This document shows positions 1 through 15,000 of a DNA stretch of 64,000 nt, one piece after another. The notes below the pieces were generated by a model. That model was not told where the DNA came from. It saw nothing but the letters and a program-made list of their open reading frames with translations, and ran no database searches. This stretch comes from Brenneria goodwinii (GTDB lineage: Bacteria > Pseudomonadota > Gammaproteobacteria > Enterobacterales > Enterobacteriaceae): the NCBI RefSeq assembly GCF_002291445.1, contig NZ_CP014137.1, positions 4,898,001 to 4,962,000 of the forward strand, given 5' to 3'. Within the stretch, counting starts at the first letter, position 1. Every line of letters starts with the position of its first letter. The translations under genes and the position numbers were made by a program.

Positions 1-1
1 A

Positions 2-3000
2 GCCCCAGCCGATTTGCAGGTAGCCGCAGATGGGACTTCTGTCAGCGGCAGCGCGGAGGCGGGGAGTACCGTCACCATTACCGATGCTGACGGCAATGTA
101 CTAGGCAGCGTGACTGTGGGTGAGGATGGCAGTTTTAGCGTACCGCTGTCGCCCGCATTGACCAACGGCGAAGCTGTGACGATCAGCGCGACGGATGCAG
201 CGGGAAATGTGTCTGCGCCGGTGACGGTCACCGCGCCGGATACGTCGATACCGGATACCACCGCGCCGGATGCGCCGGTTGCGACTGTTAGTGAGGATGG
301 GCTGACGGTGAGCGGCACCGCCGAGCCGGGCAGCACGGTCACCGTCACCCTGCCGGATAGTACTACCCTGACAACCACCGCGGATGCGTTTGGCGTGTAC
401 AGCATCGAGCTATCGTCTGCATTGACCAACGGCGAGGCTGTGACGGTGACTGCCACGGATGCGGCGGGGAATGTGTCGGCGCCGACCATGGCGACGGCCC
501 CGGATCTGACCGCGCCGTCAGCCCCAGCCGATTTGCAGGTAGCGGAAGATGGCACATCGGTAAGCGGAACCGCGGAAGCGGGCAGTACTGTCACCATTAC
601 CGATCCTGCTGGCAACGTATTAGGCAGCGTGACCGTTGGTGACGATGGCAGCTTTAGCGTGCCGCTGTCGCCCGCGTTAACCAACGGTGAAGAAATTAGC
701 GCGGTAGCCAGCGACGCCGCGGGTAATAACTCCGCGCCGGTCTCTGTCGCGGCCCCGGATCTGACCGCGCCAGCAGCGCCAGCCGATCTGTTGGTGGCGG
801 AAGACGGCGCATCGGTAAGCGGCAGTGCGGAAGCGGGGAGTACCGTCACCCTTACCGATGCTGACGGCAATGTATTAGGCAGTGTGACTGCCGGTGAAGA
901 CGGCAGCTTTAGCATACCGTTGTCGCCTGCGCTGACCAACGGCGAAGCTGTGACGATCAGCGCGACGGATGCAGCGGGAAATGTGTCTGCGCCGGTGACG
1001 GTCACGGCACCGGATACGTCGATACCGGATACCACCGCGCCGGACGCGCCGGTGGCAGCTATCAGTGAGGACGGGCTGACAGTCAGCGGCACCGCTGAGC
1101 CAGGCAGCATGGTCACCATTACCCTGCCGGACGGCACCATCCTGACAGCTACGACGGATGCCTTTGGCGTGTACAGCACCGAGCTATCGCCCGCATTGAC
1201 CAACGGTGAAGCCGTAACGGTCACCGCCACAGACGCGGCGGGGAATGTATCGGCGCCGACCACGGCGACCGCACCGGATCTGACCGCCCCGACAGCCCCA
1301 GCCGACCTGCTGATAGCCGCAGATGGGACTTCTGTCAGCGGTAGCGCAGAAGCGGGCAGTACCGTCACCCTTACTGATGCTGACGGCAACGTATTAGGCA
1401 GCGTCACTGCCGGTGAGGACGGCAGCTTTAGCGTGCCGCTGTCGCCCGCGTTGACCAACGGCGAGGAAATTAACGTAGTAGCCAGCGACGCGGCGGGTAA
1501 TGCCTCCGCGCCGGTCTCTGTCGCGGCCCCGGATCTGACCGCCCCACCAGCGCCAGCCGATCTGCTAATAGCCGCAGATGGGATTTCTGTCAGCGGCACG
1601 ACTGAGCCGAGCAGCACGGTCACTATTACCGATGCTGACGGCAACGTATTAGGCAGCGTGACCGTGGGTGAGGACGGCAGCTTTAGCATACCGTTGTCGC
1701 CTGTGCTGACCAATGGTGAAGAAATTAGCGCGGTAGCCAGCGACGCGGCGGGTAATGCCTCCGCGCCGGTCTCTGTGGTGGCACCGGATAGCACGGCGCC
1801 GGACGCCCCGGTTGCGGCTATCAGTGACGATGGCACGACAGTGAACGGAACTGCGGAAGCGGGCAGCATCGTCACCCTTACCGATGCTGACGGCAACGTA
1901 TTAGGCAGCGTCACTGTCGGTGAGGACGGCAGTTTTAGCGTGCCGCTGTCGCCTGCACTGATCAACGGTGAAACCCTCACCGCCATTGCTACTGATGCCG
2001 CCGATAATGCCTCCACGCCGGTCTCTGTGGCGGCACCGGATAGCACGGCGCCGGACGCCCCGGTTGCGGCTATCAGTGACGGTGGCACGACAGTGAACGG
2101 GACGGCGGAAGCGGGCAGCCTCGTGACGGTAACACTGCCGGATAATAGTACGCAGACCACGACAGCCGCGGCCAATGGCACCTGGAGTATTACGCTTCCG
2201 GAGGCGTTAACCGCTGGAGAACAGCTGACGGCGACCGCTACGGACGAAGCGGGGAATGTGTCTGCACCGGTGACGGTCACGGCGCCGGATACGTCGATAC
2301 CGGATACCACCGCGCCGGACGCGCCGGTGGCAGCTATCAGTGAGGACGGGCTGACAGTCAGCGGCACCGCTGAGCCAGGCAGCATGGTCACCATTACCCT
2401 GCCGGACGGCACCATCCTGACAGCTACGACGGATGCCTTTGGCGTGTACAGCACCGAGCTATCGCCCGCATTGACCAACGGTGAAGCCGTAACGGTCACC
2501 GCCACAGACGCGGCGGGGAATGTATCGGCGCCGACCACGGCGACCGCACCGGATCTGACCGCCCCGACAGCCCCAGCCGACCTGCTGATAGCCGCAGATG
2601 GGACTTCTGTCAGCGGTAGCGCAGAAGCGGGCAGTACCGTCACCCTTACTGATGCTGACGGCAACGTATTAGGCAGCGTCACTGCCGGTGAGGACGGCAG
2701 CTTTAGCGTGCCGCTGTCGCCCGCGTTGACCAACGGCGAGGAAATTAACGTAGTAGCCAGCGACGCGGCGGGTAATGCCTCCGCGCCGGTCTCTGTCGCG
2801 GCCCCGGATCTCACTGCCCCGGCGGCTCCAGCCGATCTGCTAATAGCCGCAGATGGGATTTCTGTCAGCGGCACGACTGAGCCGAGCAGCACGGTCACTA
2901 TTACCGATGCTGACGGCAACGTATTAGGCAGCGTGACCGTGGGTGAGGACGGCAGCTTTAGCATACCGTTGTCGCCTGTGCTGACCAATGGTGAAGAAAT

Positions 3001-6000
3001 TAGCGCGGTAGCCAGCGACGCGGCGGGTAATGCCTCCGCGCCGGTCTCTGTGGTGGCACCGGATAGCACGGCGCCGGACGCCCCGGTTGCGGCTATCAGT
3101 GACGATGGCACGACAGTGAACGGAACTGCGGAAGCGGGCAGCATCGTCACCCTTACCGATGCTGACGGCAACGTATTAGGCAGCGTCACTGTCGGTGAGG
3201 ACGGCAGTTTTAGCGTGCCGCTGTCGCCTGCACTGATCAACGGTGAAACCCTCACCGCCATTGCTACTGATGCCGCCGATAATGCCTCCACGCCGGTCTC
3301 TGTGGCGGCACCGGATAGCACGGCGCCGGACGCCCCGGTTGCGGCTATCAGTGACGGTGGCACGACAGTGAACGGGACGGCGGAAGCGGGCAGCCTCGTG
3401 ACGGTAACACTGCCGGATAATAGTACGCAGACCACGACAGCCGCGGCCAATGGCACCTGGAGTATTACGCTTCCGGAGGCGTTAACCGCTGGAGAACAGC
3501 TGACGGCGACCGCTACGGACGAAGCGGGGAATGTGTCTGCACCGGTGACGGTCACGGCGCCGGATACGTCGATACCGGATACCACCGCGCCGGACGCGCC
3601 GGTGGCAGCTATCAGTGAGGATGGGCTGACGGTGAGCGGCACCGCCGAGCCGGGCAGCACGGTCACCGTCACCCTGCCGGATAGTACTACCCTGACAACC
3701 ACCGCGGATGCGTTTGGCGTGTACAGCATCGAGCTATCGTCTGCATTGACCAACGGCGAGGCTGTGACGGTGACTGCCACGGATGCGGCGGGGAATGTAT
3801 CGGCGCCGACCACGGCGACGGCACCGGATCTGACCGCGCCGTCAGCCCCAGCCGATTTGCAGGTAGCGGAAGATGGCACATCGGTAAGCGGAACCGCGGA
3901 AGCGGGGAGTACCGTCACCCTTACCGATGCTGACGGCAACGTATTAGGCAGCGTGACTGCCGGTGAAGACGGCAGCTTCAACGTGCCGCTGTCGCCTGCG
4001 TTGACCAACGGTGAGGAAATTAGCGCGGTAGCCAGCGATGCAGCGGGTAATAACTCTGCGCCGGTCTCTGTGGCGGCCCCGGATCTCACTGCCCCGGCGG
4101 CTCCAGCCGACCTGCAGATAGCCGCAGACGGGACTTCTGTCAGCGGCAGCGCAGAAGCAGGCAGTACCGTCACTATTACCGATGCTGACGGCAATGTATT
4201 AGGCAGTGTCACTGCCGGTGAAGACGGTAGCTTCAACGTGCAGCTGTCGCCCGCATTGACCAATGGTGAGGAAATTAGCGCGGTAACCAGCGACGCCGCG
4301 GGTAATAACTCCGCGCCGGTCTCTGTCGCAGCACCGGATCTGACCGCCCCGACTGCCCCAGCTGATCTGTTAGTAGCCGAAGACGGCACATCGGTAAGCG
4401 GCAGTGCGGAAGCGGGGAGTACCGTCACTATTACCGATGCTGACGGCAATGTATTAGGCAGTGTCACTGCCGGTGAGGACGGCAGCTTTAGCGTACCGCT
4501 GTCACCCTCGTTGACCAACGGTGAGGAAGTTAGCGCGGTAGCCAGCGACGTCGCCGGTAATGCCTCCGCGCCGGTCTCTGTCGCGGCACCGGATCTGACC
4601 GCCCCGACAGCCCCAGCCGATCTGTTGGTAGCCGAAGACGGCACATCGGTAAGCGGCAGCGCGGAAGCAGGGAGTACCGTCACCATTACCGATGCTGACG
4701 GCAATGTACTAGGCAGCGTGACTGTGGGTGAGGACGGCAGCTTTAGCGTGCCGCTGTCGCCCGCGTTAACCAACGGTGAGGAAATTAGCGCGGTAGCCAG
4801 CGACACCGCAGGCAATAACTCCGCGCCGGTCTCTGTCGCGGCCCCGGATAGCACTCCCCCGGACGCCCCGGTTGCGGCTATCAGTGACGATGGCACGACA
4901 GTGAACGGGACGGCGGAAGCGGGGAGCCTCATCACGGTGACGTTGCCGGATAACAGTACGCAGACCACAACGGCCGCGGCCAATGGCGCCTGGAGTATCA
5001 CACTGCCGGAGGCGTTAACCGCCGGAGAACAGTTGACGGCGACCGCCACGGACGAAGCGGGGAATGTGTCTGCGCCGGTGACGGTCACGGCACCGGATAC
5101 GTCGATACCGGATACCACCGCGCCGGACGCGCCGGTGGCGGTTATCAGTGAGGACGGACTAACGATGAGCGGCACCGCTGAACCGGGCAGTACGGTTACC
5201 GTCACGCTGCCGGGCAGCTTTACCCTGACAGATATCGCGGATGACGTTGGCGGTTATAGCGTTGGACTGCCGGTGGCGCTGACCAACGGAGAAGCCGTAA
5301 CGGTGACTGCCACGGATGCTGCGGGGAATGTGTCTGCGCCGACCACCGCGATCGCACTTGATACCACTGCGCCATCCGCGCCCGCCCAGTTGCTGGTGGC
5401 GGAAGATGGTTCGTCCGTCAGCGGTACTGCGGAAGCGGGCGGCACGGTCACCATTACCGATGCCGCAGGCAATGTGCTGGGCAGTGTAACGGCGGATAAC
5501 GATGGTCACTTCACCGTACCGTTGTCACCGGCTCTGACTAACGGTGAACAAATTAGCGCGGTAGCCAGCGACGCCGCGGGTAATAACTCCGCGCCGGTCT
5601 CTGTGGCGGCACCGGATCTGACCGCCCCGGCGGCTCCGGCCGACCTGCTGATAGCCGCAGATGGGACTTCTGTCAGCGGCAGCGCAGAAGCGGGCAGTAC
5701 CGTCACCCTTACCGATGCTGACGGCAACGTATTAGGCAGCGTAACCGTGGGTGACGATGGCAACTTTAGCGTGCCGCTCACGCCTGCGCTGACCAACGGC
5801 GAGGAAATTAGCGCGGTAGCCAGCGACACCGCCGGTAATGCCTCCGCGCCGGTCTCTGTCGCAGCCCCGGATCTGACCGCGCCGTCAGCCCCAGCCGACC
5901 TGCTGGTAGCCGAAGATGGCGCATCGGTAAGCGGCAGTGCAGAAGCGGGCAGTACCGTCACCCTTACTGATGCTGACGGCAACGTATTAGGCAGCGTCAC

Positions 6001-9000
6001 TGCCGGTGAAGACGGCAGCTTTAGCGTGCCGCTGTCGCCTGCACTGATCAACGGTGAAACCCTCACCGCCATTGCTACTGATACCGCCGATAATGCCTCT
6101 ACGCCAGTCACCGTCGCGGCGCCAGATAACACGCCCCCGGACGCCCCGGTTGCGGCTATCAGTGACGATGGCACGACAGTGAACGGGACGGCGGAAGCGG
6201 GCAGCCTCGTGACGGTAACGCTGCCGGATAACAGTACGCAGACCACGACAGCCGCGGCCAATGGCACCTGGAGTATTACGCTGCCGGAGGCGTTAACCGC
6301 CGGAGAGCAGTTGACGGCGACCGCTACGGATGGAGCGGGGAATGTGTCTGCACCGGTGACGGTCACGGCGCCGGATACGTCGATACCGGATACCACCGCG
6401 CCGGACGCGCCGGTGGCAGCTATCAGTGAGGATGGGCTGACGGTGAGCGGCACCGCCGAGCCGGGCAGCACGGTCACCGTCACCCTGCCGGATAGTACTA
6501 CCCTGACAACCACCGCGGATGCGTTTGGCGTGTACAGCATCGAGCTATCGTCTGCATTGACCAACGGCGAGGCTGTGACGGTGACTGCCACGGATGCGGC
6601 GGGGAATGTATCGGCGCCGACCACGGCGACCGCCCCGGATCTGACCGCGCCGTCAGCCCCAGCCGATTTGCAGGTAGCGGAAGATGGCACATCGGTAAGC
6701 GGAACCGCGGAAGCGGGGAGTACCGTCACCCTTACCGATGCTGACGGCAACGTATTAGGCAGCGTGACTGCCGGTGAAGATGGCAGCTTCAACGTGCCAC
6801 TCACGCCTGCGCTGACCAACGGCGAGGAAATTAGCGCGGTAGCCAGCGACGCGGCGGGTAATGCCTCCGCGCCGGTCTCTGTCGCGGCACCGGATCTCAC
6901 CGCCCCGGATGCGCCGGTGGCGGCTATCAGTGACGATGGCATGACAGTGAGCGGCACCGCGGAGGCGGGCAGTCTCGTCACGGTAACGTTGCCGGATAAC
7001 AGTACGCAGACCACAACAGCCGCGGCCAATGGCACCTGGAGTATTACGCTGCCGGAGGCGTTAACCGCCGGAGAACAGTTGACGGCGACCGCCACGGACG
7101 AAGCGGGGAATGTGTCTGCGCCGGTGACGGTCACGGCACCGGATACGTCGATACCGGATACCACCGCGCCGGACGCGCCGGTGGCGGCTATCAGTGAGGA
7201 CGGACTGACTGTCAGCGGCACGGCTGAGCCAGGCAGTGCGGTTACCGTCACTTTGCCGAACAATGCCACCCTGACAATCACTGCGGATGCGTTTGGCGTA
7301 TATAGCATTGGGCTGCCGGTGGCGTTGACCAACGGTGAAGCCGTAACGGTGACTGCCGCGGATGCGGCGGGGAATGTGTCGGCGCCGACCATGGCGACCG
7401 CCCCGGATCTGACCGCCCCGACAGCTCCAGCCGACCTGCAGATAGCCGCAGACGGGACTTCTGTCAGCGGCAGCGCGGAAGCAGGCAGTACCGTCACCAT
7501 TACCGATGCTGACGGCAATGTATTAGGCAGTGTCACTGCCGGTGAAGACGGTAGCTTCAACGTGCCGCTGTCGCCCGCATTGACCAATGGTGAGGAAATT
7601 AGCGCGGTAACCAGCGACGCCGCGGGTAATAACTCCGCGCCGGTCTCTGTGGCGGCACCGGATCTGACCGCCCCGGCGGCTCCGGCCGACCTGCTGATAG
7701 CCGCAGATGGGACTTCTGTCAGCGGCAGCGCAGAAGCGGGGAGTACCGTCACCATCACTGATGCTGACGGCAATGTATTGGGCAGCGTGACCGTGGGTGA
7801 GGACGGCAACTTTAGCGTGCCGCTGTCGCCCGCGTTAACCAACGGTGAGGAAGTTAGCGCGGTAGCCAGCGACGTCGCCGGTAATGCCTCCGCGCCGGTC
7901 TCTGTGGCGGCACCGGATAGCACGGCGCCGGACGCCCCGGTTGCGGCTATCAGTGACGATGGCACGACAGTGAACGGAACTGCGGAAGCGGGCAGCATCG
8001 TCACCCTTACCGATGCTGACGGCAACGTATTAGGCAGCGTCACTGTCGGTGAGGACGGCAGTTTTAGCGTGCCGCTGTCGCCTGCACTGATCAACGGTGA
8101 AACCCTCACCGCCATTGCTACTGATGCCGCCGATAATGCCTCCGCGCCAGTCTCTGTCGCAGCACCGGATCTGACCGCCCCGACTGCCCCAGCTGATCTG
8201 TTAGTAGCCGAAGACGGCACATCGGTAAGCGGCAGTGCGGAAGCGGGGAGTACCGTCACTATTACCGATGCTGACGGCAATGTATTAGGCAGTGTCACTG
8301 CCGGTGAGGACGGCAGCTTTAGCGTACCGCTGTCACCCTCGTTGACCAACGGTGAGGAAGTTAGCGCGGTAGCCAGCGACGTCGCCGGTAATGCCTCCGC
8401 GCCGGTCTCTGTCGCGGCACCGGATCTGACCGCCCCGACAGCCCCAGCCGATCTGTTGGTAGCCGAAGACGGCACATCGGTAAGCGGCAGCGCGGAAGCA
8501 GGGAGTACCGTCACCATTACCGATGCTGACGGCAATGTATTAGGCAGCGTGACCGTGGGTGAGGACGGCAGCTTTAGCGTGCCGCTGTTGCCCGCATTGA
8601 CTAACGGTGAGGAAGTTAGCGCGGTAGCCAGCGACGCGGCGGGTAATGCCTCCGCGCCGGTCTCTGTCGCGGCCCCGGATAGCACGCCCCCGGACGCCCC
8701 GGTTGCGGCTATCAGTGAGGATGGGCTGACAGTGAGCGGCACCGCGGAGGCGGGCAGTCTCGTGACGGTAACGCTACCGGATAACAGTACGCAGACCACA
8801 ACGGCCGCGGCCAATGGCACCTGGAGTATTACGCTGCCGGAGGCGTTAACCGCCGGAGAACAGTTGACGGCGACCGCCACGGACGAAGCGGGGAATGTGT
8901 CGGCGCCGGTGACGGTAACGGCACCGGATACGTCGATACCGGATACCACCGCGCCGGACGCGCCGGTTGCGGCTATCAGTGAGGACGGACTAACGGTGAG

Positions 9001-12000
9001 CGGCACCGCTGAGCCGGGCAGTACGGTTACCGTCACGCTGCCGGATAGTACTACCCTGACAACCACCGCGGATGCGTTTGGCGTGTACAGCATCGAGCTA
9101 TCGTCTGCATTGACCAACGGTGAGGAAATTAGCGCGGTAGCCAGCGACGCGACGGGTAATACCTCCGCGCCGGTCTCTGTCGCAGCACCGGATAGCACGG
9201 CGCCGGACGCACCGGTTGCGACTATCAGTGACGATGGCACGACAGTGAACGGGACGGCGGAAGCGGGCAGCCTCGTGACGGTAACGCTGCCGGATAATAG
9301 TACGCAGACCACGACAGCCGCGGCCAATGGCACCTGGAGTATCACACTGCCGGAGGCGTTAACCGCCGGAGAACAGTTGACGGCGACCGCTACGGACGAA
9401 GCGGGGAATGTGTCTGCACCGGTGACGGTCACGGCGCCGGATACGTCGATACCGGATACCTCCGCGCCGGACGCGCCGGTGGCGGTTATCAGTGAGGACG
9501 GACTAACGGTGAGCGGCACCGCTGAACCGGGCAGTACGGTTACCGTCACGCTGCCGGACAGCACGGCTCTGACAGCCACCGCGGATGCGTTTGGCGTGTA
9601 CAGCATCGAGCTATCGTCTGCATTGACCAACGGCGAGGCTGTGACGGTGACGGCCACGGATGCGGCGGGGAATGTATCGGCGCCGACCACGGCGACGGCA
9701 CCGGATCTGACCGCGCCGTCAGCCCCAGCCGATTTGCAGGTAGCCGAAGACGGCACATCGGTAAGCGGCAGTGCGGAAGCGGGCAGCATCGTCACCATCA
9801 CTGATGCTGATGGCAATGTATTAGGCAGCATCACTGTCGGTGAAGACGGCAGCTTCAACGTGCCGCTGTCGCCTGCGTTGACCAACGGTGAGGAAATTAG
9901 CGCGGTAGTCAGCGACGCCGCGGGTAATGCCTCCGCGCCAGTCTCTGTCGCAGCACCGGATCTGACCGCCCCGACTGCCCCAGCCGATCTGTTAGTAGCC
10001 GAAGACGGCACATCGGTAAGCGGCAGTGCGGAAGCGGGGAGTACCGTCACTATTACCGATGCTGACGGCAATGTATTAGGCAGCGTGACCGTGGGTGAGG
10101 ACGGCAGCTTTAGCGTGCCGCTGTTGCCCGCGTTGACTAACGGTGAGGAAGTTAGCGCGGTAGCCAGCGACGCGGCGGGTAATGCCTCCGCGCCGGTCTC
10201 TGTCGCGGCCCCGGATACCACGGCGCCGGATGCCCCGGTTGCGGCTATCAGTGACGATGGCACGACAGTGAACGGGACGGCGGAAGCGGGGAGCCTCATC
10301 ACGGTGACGTTGCCGGATAACAGTACGCAGACCACAACAGCCGCGGCCAATGGCACCTGGAGTGTCACGTTGCCGGTGGCGCTGACCAACGGTGAAGCCG
10401 TAACGGTGACCGCCGCGGATGCGGCGGAGAATGTGTCGGCGCCGACCATGGCGACCGCCCCAGATCTGACGGCTCCAGCGGCTCCGGCCGATTTGCAGGT
10501 AGCCGCAGATGGGACTTCTGTCAGCGGAACCGCGGAAGCGGACAGTACCGTCACTATCACCGATGCTGACGGCAATGTATTAGGCAGCGTCACTGTCGGT
10601 GAAGACGGCAGCTTCAACGTGCCGCTCACGCCTGCGCTGACCAACGGCGAGGAAGTTAGCGCGGTAGCCAGCGACGCGGCGGGTAATGCCTCCGCGCCGG
10701 TCTCTGTCGCGGCACCGGATAGCACGGCGCCGGACGCCCCGGTTGCGGCTATCAGTGACGATGGCACGACAGTGAACGGGACGGCGGAAGCGGGGAGCCT
10801 CGTCACGGTAACGCTACCGGACAACAGTACGCAGACCACAATAGCCGCGGCCAATGGCACCTGGAGTATTACGCTGCCGGAGGCGTTAACCGCTGGAGAA
10901 CAGCTGACGGCGACCGCTACGGACGAAGCGGGGAATGTGTCGGCGCCGGTGACGGTAACGGCACCGGATACGTCGATACCCGATACCACGGCCCCGGACG
11001 CGCCGGTGGCGGCTATCAGTGAGGACGGACTGACTGTCAGCGGCACGGCCGAACCGGGCAGTGCGGTTACCGTCACTTTGCCGAACAATGCCACCCTGAC
11101 AATCACTGCGGATGCGTTTGGCGTATATAGCATTGGGCTGCCGGTGGCGTTGACCAACGGTGAAGCCGTAACGGTGACTGCCGCGGATGCGGCGGGGAAT
11201 GTGTCGGCGCCGACCATGGCGACCGCCCCGGATCTGACCGCCCCGACAGCTCCAGCCGACCTGCAGATAGCCGCAGACGGGACTTCTGTCAGCGGCAGCG
11301 CGGAAGCAGGCAGTACCGTCACCATTACCGATGCTGACGGCAATGTATTAGGCAGTGTCACTGCCGGTGAAGACGGTAGCTTCAACGTGCCGCTGTCGCC
11401 CGCATTGACCAATGGTGAGGAAATTAGCGCGGTAACCAGCGACGCCGCGGGTAATAACTCCGCGCCGGTCTCTGTGGCGGCACCGGATCTGACCGCCCCG
11501 GCGGCTCCGGCCGACCTGCTGATAGCCGCAGATGGGACTTCTGTCAGCGGCAGCGCAGAAGCGGGGAGTACCGTCACCATCACTGATGCTGACGGCAATG
11601 TATTGGGCAGCGTGACCGTGGGTGAGGACGGCAACTTTAGCGTGCCGCTGTCGCCCGCGTTAACCAACGGTGAGGAAGTTAGCGCGGTAGCCAGCGACGT
11701 CGCCGGTAATGCCTCCGCGCCGGTCTCTGTGGCGGCACCGGATAGCACGGCGCCGGACGCCCCGGTTGCGGCTATCAGTGACGATGGCACGACAGTGAAC
11801 GGAACTGCGGAAGCGGGCAGCATCGTCACCCTTACCGATGCTGACGGCAACGTATTAGGCAGCGTCACTGTCGGTGAGGACGGCAGTTTTAGCGTGCCGC
11901 TGTCGCCTGCACTGATCAACGGTGAAACCCTCACCGCCATTGCTACTGATGCCGCCGATAATGCCTCCGCGCCAGTCTCTGTCGCAGCACCGGATCTGAC

Positions 12001-15000
12001 CGCCCCGACTGCCCCAGCTGATCTGTTAGTAGCCGAAGACGGCACATCGGTAAGCGGCAGTGCGGAAGCGGGGAGTACCGTCACTATTACCGATGCTGAC
12101 GGCAATGTATTAGGCAGCGTCACTGCCGGTGAGGACGGCAGCTTTAGCGTACCGCTGTCACCCTCGTTGACCAACGGTGAGGAAGTTAGCGCGGTAGCCA
12201 GCGACGTCGCCGGTAATGCCTCCGCGCCGGTCTCTGTCGCGGCACCGGATCTGACCGCCCCGACAGCCCCAGCCGATCTGTTGGTAGCCGAAGACGGCAC
12301 ATCGGTAAGCGGCAGCGCGGAAGCAGGGAGTACCGTCACCATTACCGATGCTGACGGCAATGTATTAGGCAGCGTGACCGTGGGTGAGGACGGCAGCTTT
12401 AGCGTGCCGCTGTTGCCCGCATTGACTAACGGTGAGGAAGTTAGCGCGGTAGCCAGCGACGCGGCGGGTAATGCCTCCGCGCCGGTCTCTGTCGCGGCCC
12501 CGGATAGCACGCCCCCGGACGCCCCGGTTGCGGCTATCAGTGAGGATGGGCTGACAGTGAGCGGCACCGCGGAGGCGGGCAGTCTCGTGACGGTAACGCT
12601 ACCGGATAACAGTACGCAGACCACAACGGCCGCGGCCAATGGCACCTGGAGTATTACGCTGCCGGAGGCGTTAACCGCCGGAGAACAGTTGACGGCGACC
12701 GCCACGGACGAAGCGGGGAATGTGTCGGCGCCGGTGACGGTAACGGCACCGGATACGTCGATACCGGATACCACCGCGCCGGACGCGCCGGTGGCGGTTA
12801 TCAGTGAGGACGGACTAACGGTGAGCGGCACCGCTGAACCGGGCAGTACGGTTACCGTCACGCTGCCGGGCAGCTTTACCCTGACAGATATCGCGGATGA
12901 CGTTGGCGGTTATAGCGTTGGACTGCCGGTGGCGCTGACCAACGGAGAAGCCGTAACGGTGACTGCCACGGATGCGGCGGGGAATGTGTCTGCGCCGACC
13001 ACCGCGATCGCACTTGATACCACTGCGCCATCCGCGCCCGCCCAGTTGCTGGTGGCGGAAGATGGTTCGTCCGTCAGCGGTACTGCGGAAGCGGGCGGCA
13101 CGGTCACCATTACCGATGCCGCAGGCAATGTGCTGGGCAGTGTAACGGCGGATAACGATGGTCACTTCACCGTACCGTTGTCACCGGCTCTGACTAACGG
13201 TGAACAAATTAGCGCGGTAGCCAGCGATGCGGCGGGTAATGCCTCTGCAGCAGGCACTGTCAGCGCGCCTGACACCACTGCACCGGACGCGCCGACCGCT
13301 ACTATCAGCGACGATGGCGGCAGTATTAGCGGTGTGGCTGAAGGCGGTAGTACCGTTACCATCACCCTGACGGATGGCACGGTTCTGACGACCACGGCGG
13401 ATGCGGAAGGCAACTACAGCTACACTTTCCCGCATGCGCATGCCAACGGGGAAACGGTGACGGTGACGGCCACGGATGCGGCGGGGAATGTCTCGGCGGT
13501 GACGAATGCCACCGCGCCGTTGCTGGAATTGGCGGCGAACGACAATGAAGTGTTACTGAATTTGACCACCGATGCGGCAGTCACCACCGAGTCGTACAGT
13601 GACTGGGGCTTGTTGGTGGTAGGCGCGCTAGGCAATATCGCTTCGTTGCTGGGAGATGATAGCGCGCAGGTCACCTTCACGATTGATGACGGCGCCACGG
13701 CGGATGTCGTGCTGGAAGCCAATGCCACCGGCGGCGTGCTGTCGCTGCTTAGCAGCATGGGTGTGATGGTACAGCAATATAGCGCTGACACCGATTCCTG
13801 GAATACGGTGATCGATACCGCGAACTCTCAGTGGGCCAGCCTGCTGACGATCGGCAATAACGGCGTCACGCTGAACCTTGAGGACATGGGTGAAGGCACA
13901 TACCGCGCGCTGGCTTATAACACCACTTTGCTGGCGGTTGGCTCTTTCATCAGCGTGGCGGCAGAAGTTACTCAGACCGCCGCAGGCGTGGTAAGCGGTG
14001 AAATCAGCTATACCGGCAACCTCATCACTGATGACGATCCGATCCATGGTACGGATATTACGCCAACTGGTACGGTAGTGACGCAGGTAGCCAACAGCGC
14101 GGGGAACGTGGCCTCGGTAACGGAGGATGGCACCACCATTCAGGGAGAATATGGCACGCTGACCATTAATCTGGACGGTAGCTATACCTACACGCTCACT
14201 GACACTTCCACGGCAGCACTGGGCCGCATTGATAGCTTCACTTACACGATAACCGCGAATGGTGCAACGGCCACCGCCGACCTGTTGGTGTCGCTGGGGA
14301 CGGAAATCAGTGCTCCCGGTAATGTGATTGCCGTGGATGATTCGGCTTCCATTACCTTTGACACCACGGTAACGGCAATAGATAACGGAGCTTCGTCGCA
14401 AAGTGGGTTTACCGTGCTGAATCTGGGTCTGGGCAGCGTGCTGAATGTGGGGATATTGGACGATCTCACTAACCCGATTATTTTTGATGTGGAGGAGGGC
14501 GCAACCCGCACAATGACGCTTCAGGCATCCGTCGGCGGTGTTTCCGTCGTGTCTGGTTTCGATCTTTATATCTACAAATTTAATGATGCCACCCAACAGT
14601 ACGATCAGTACCGCGTGGTGGAAAGTTGGCTGACTGTCCTGTTGGTGGGGGGCTCTTCCGACGCACTGACGCTGACGCTGCCAAGTGGGCAGTACCTGTT
14701 CCTGCTGGATACCGCTTACGGTATTTCTGCGTTGACGGGGTACACCCTGAATATTCAGCAAGACCATGTTTATACAGTGGAAACGGTCAGTGCCGGCACG
14801 TCCGGCAACGTGATGGAAGATGACACCGCGCCTGAGGGATCGGTGATCAGCTCGGTGAACGGGACAGCGATAGCCGCCGATGGCACCACCAGTATCGTTG
14901 GTGAATATGGCGTGTTGACCATTGATGTTCAGGGTAATTACACCTACACGCTGAACGCTGGCGTCGGTGCGGACGGCATTACCGCACCGGACAGTTTCGT

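Noticed and set aside
5506..12861. A 2,451-codon open frame on the minus strand, antisense to the adhesin gene
   Set aside because: It runs opposite a highly repetitive, GC-rich coding sequence with strongly biased codons, which keeps stops out of the antisense frame. It repeats in step with the Ig modules, and the sense frame is clearly the adhesin.
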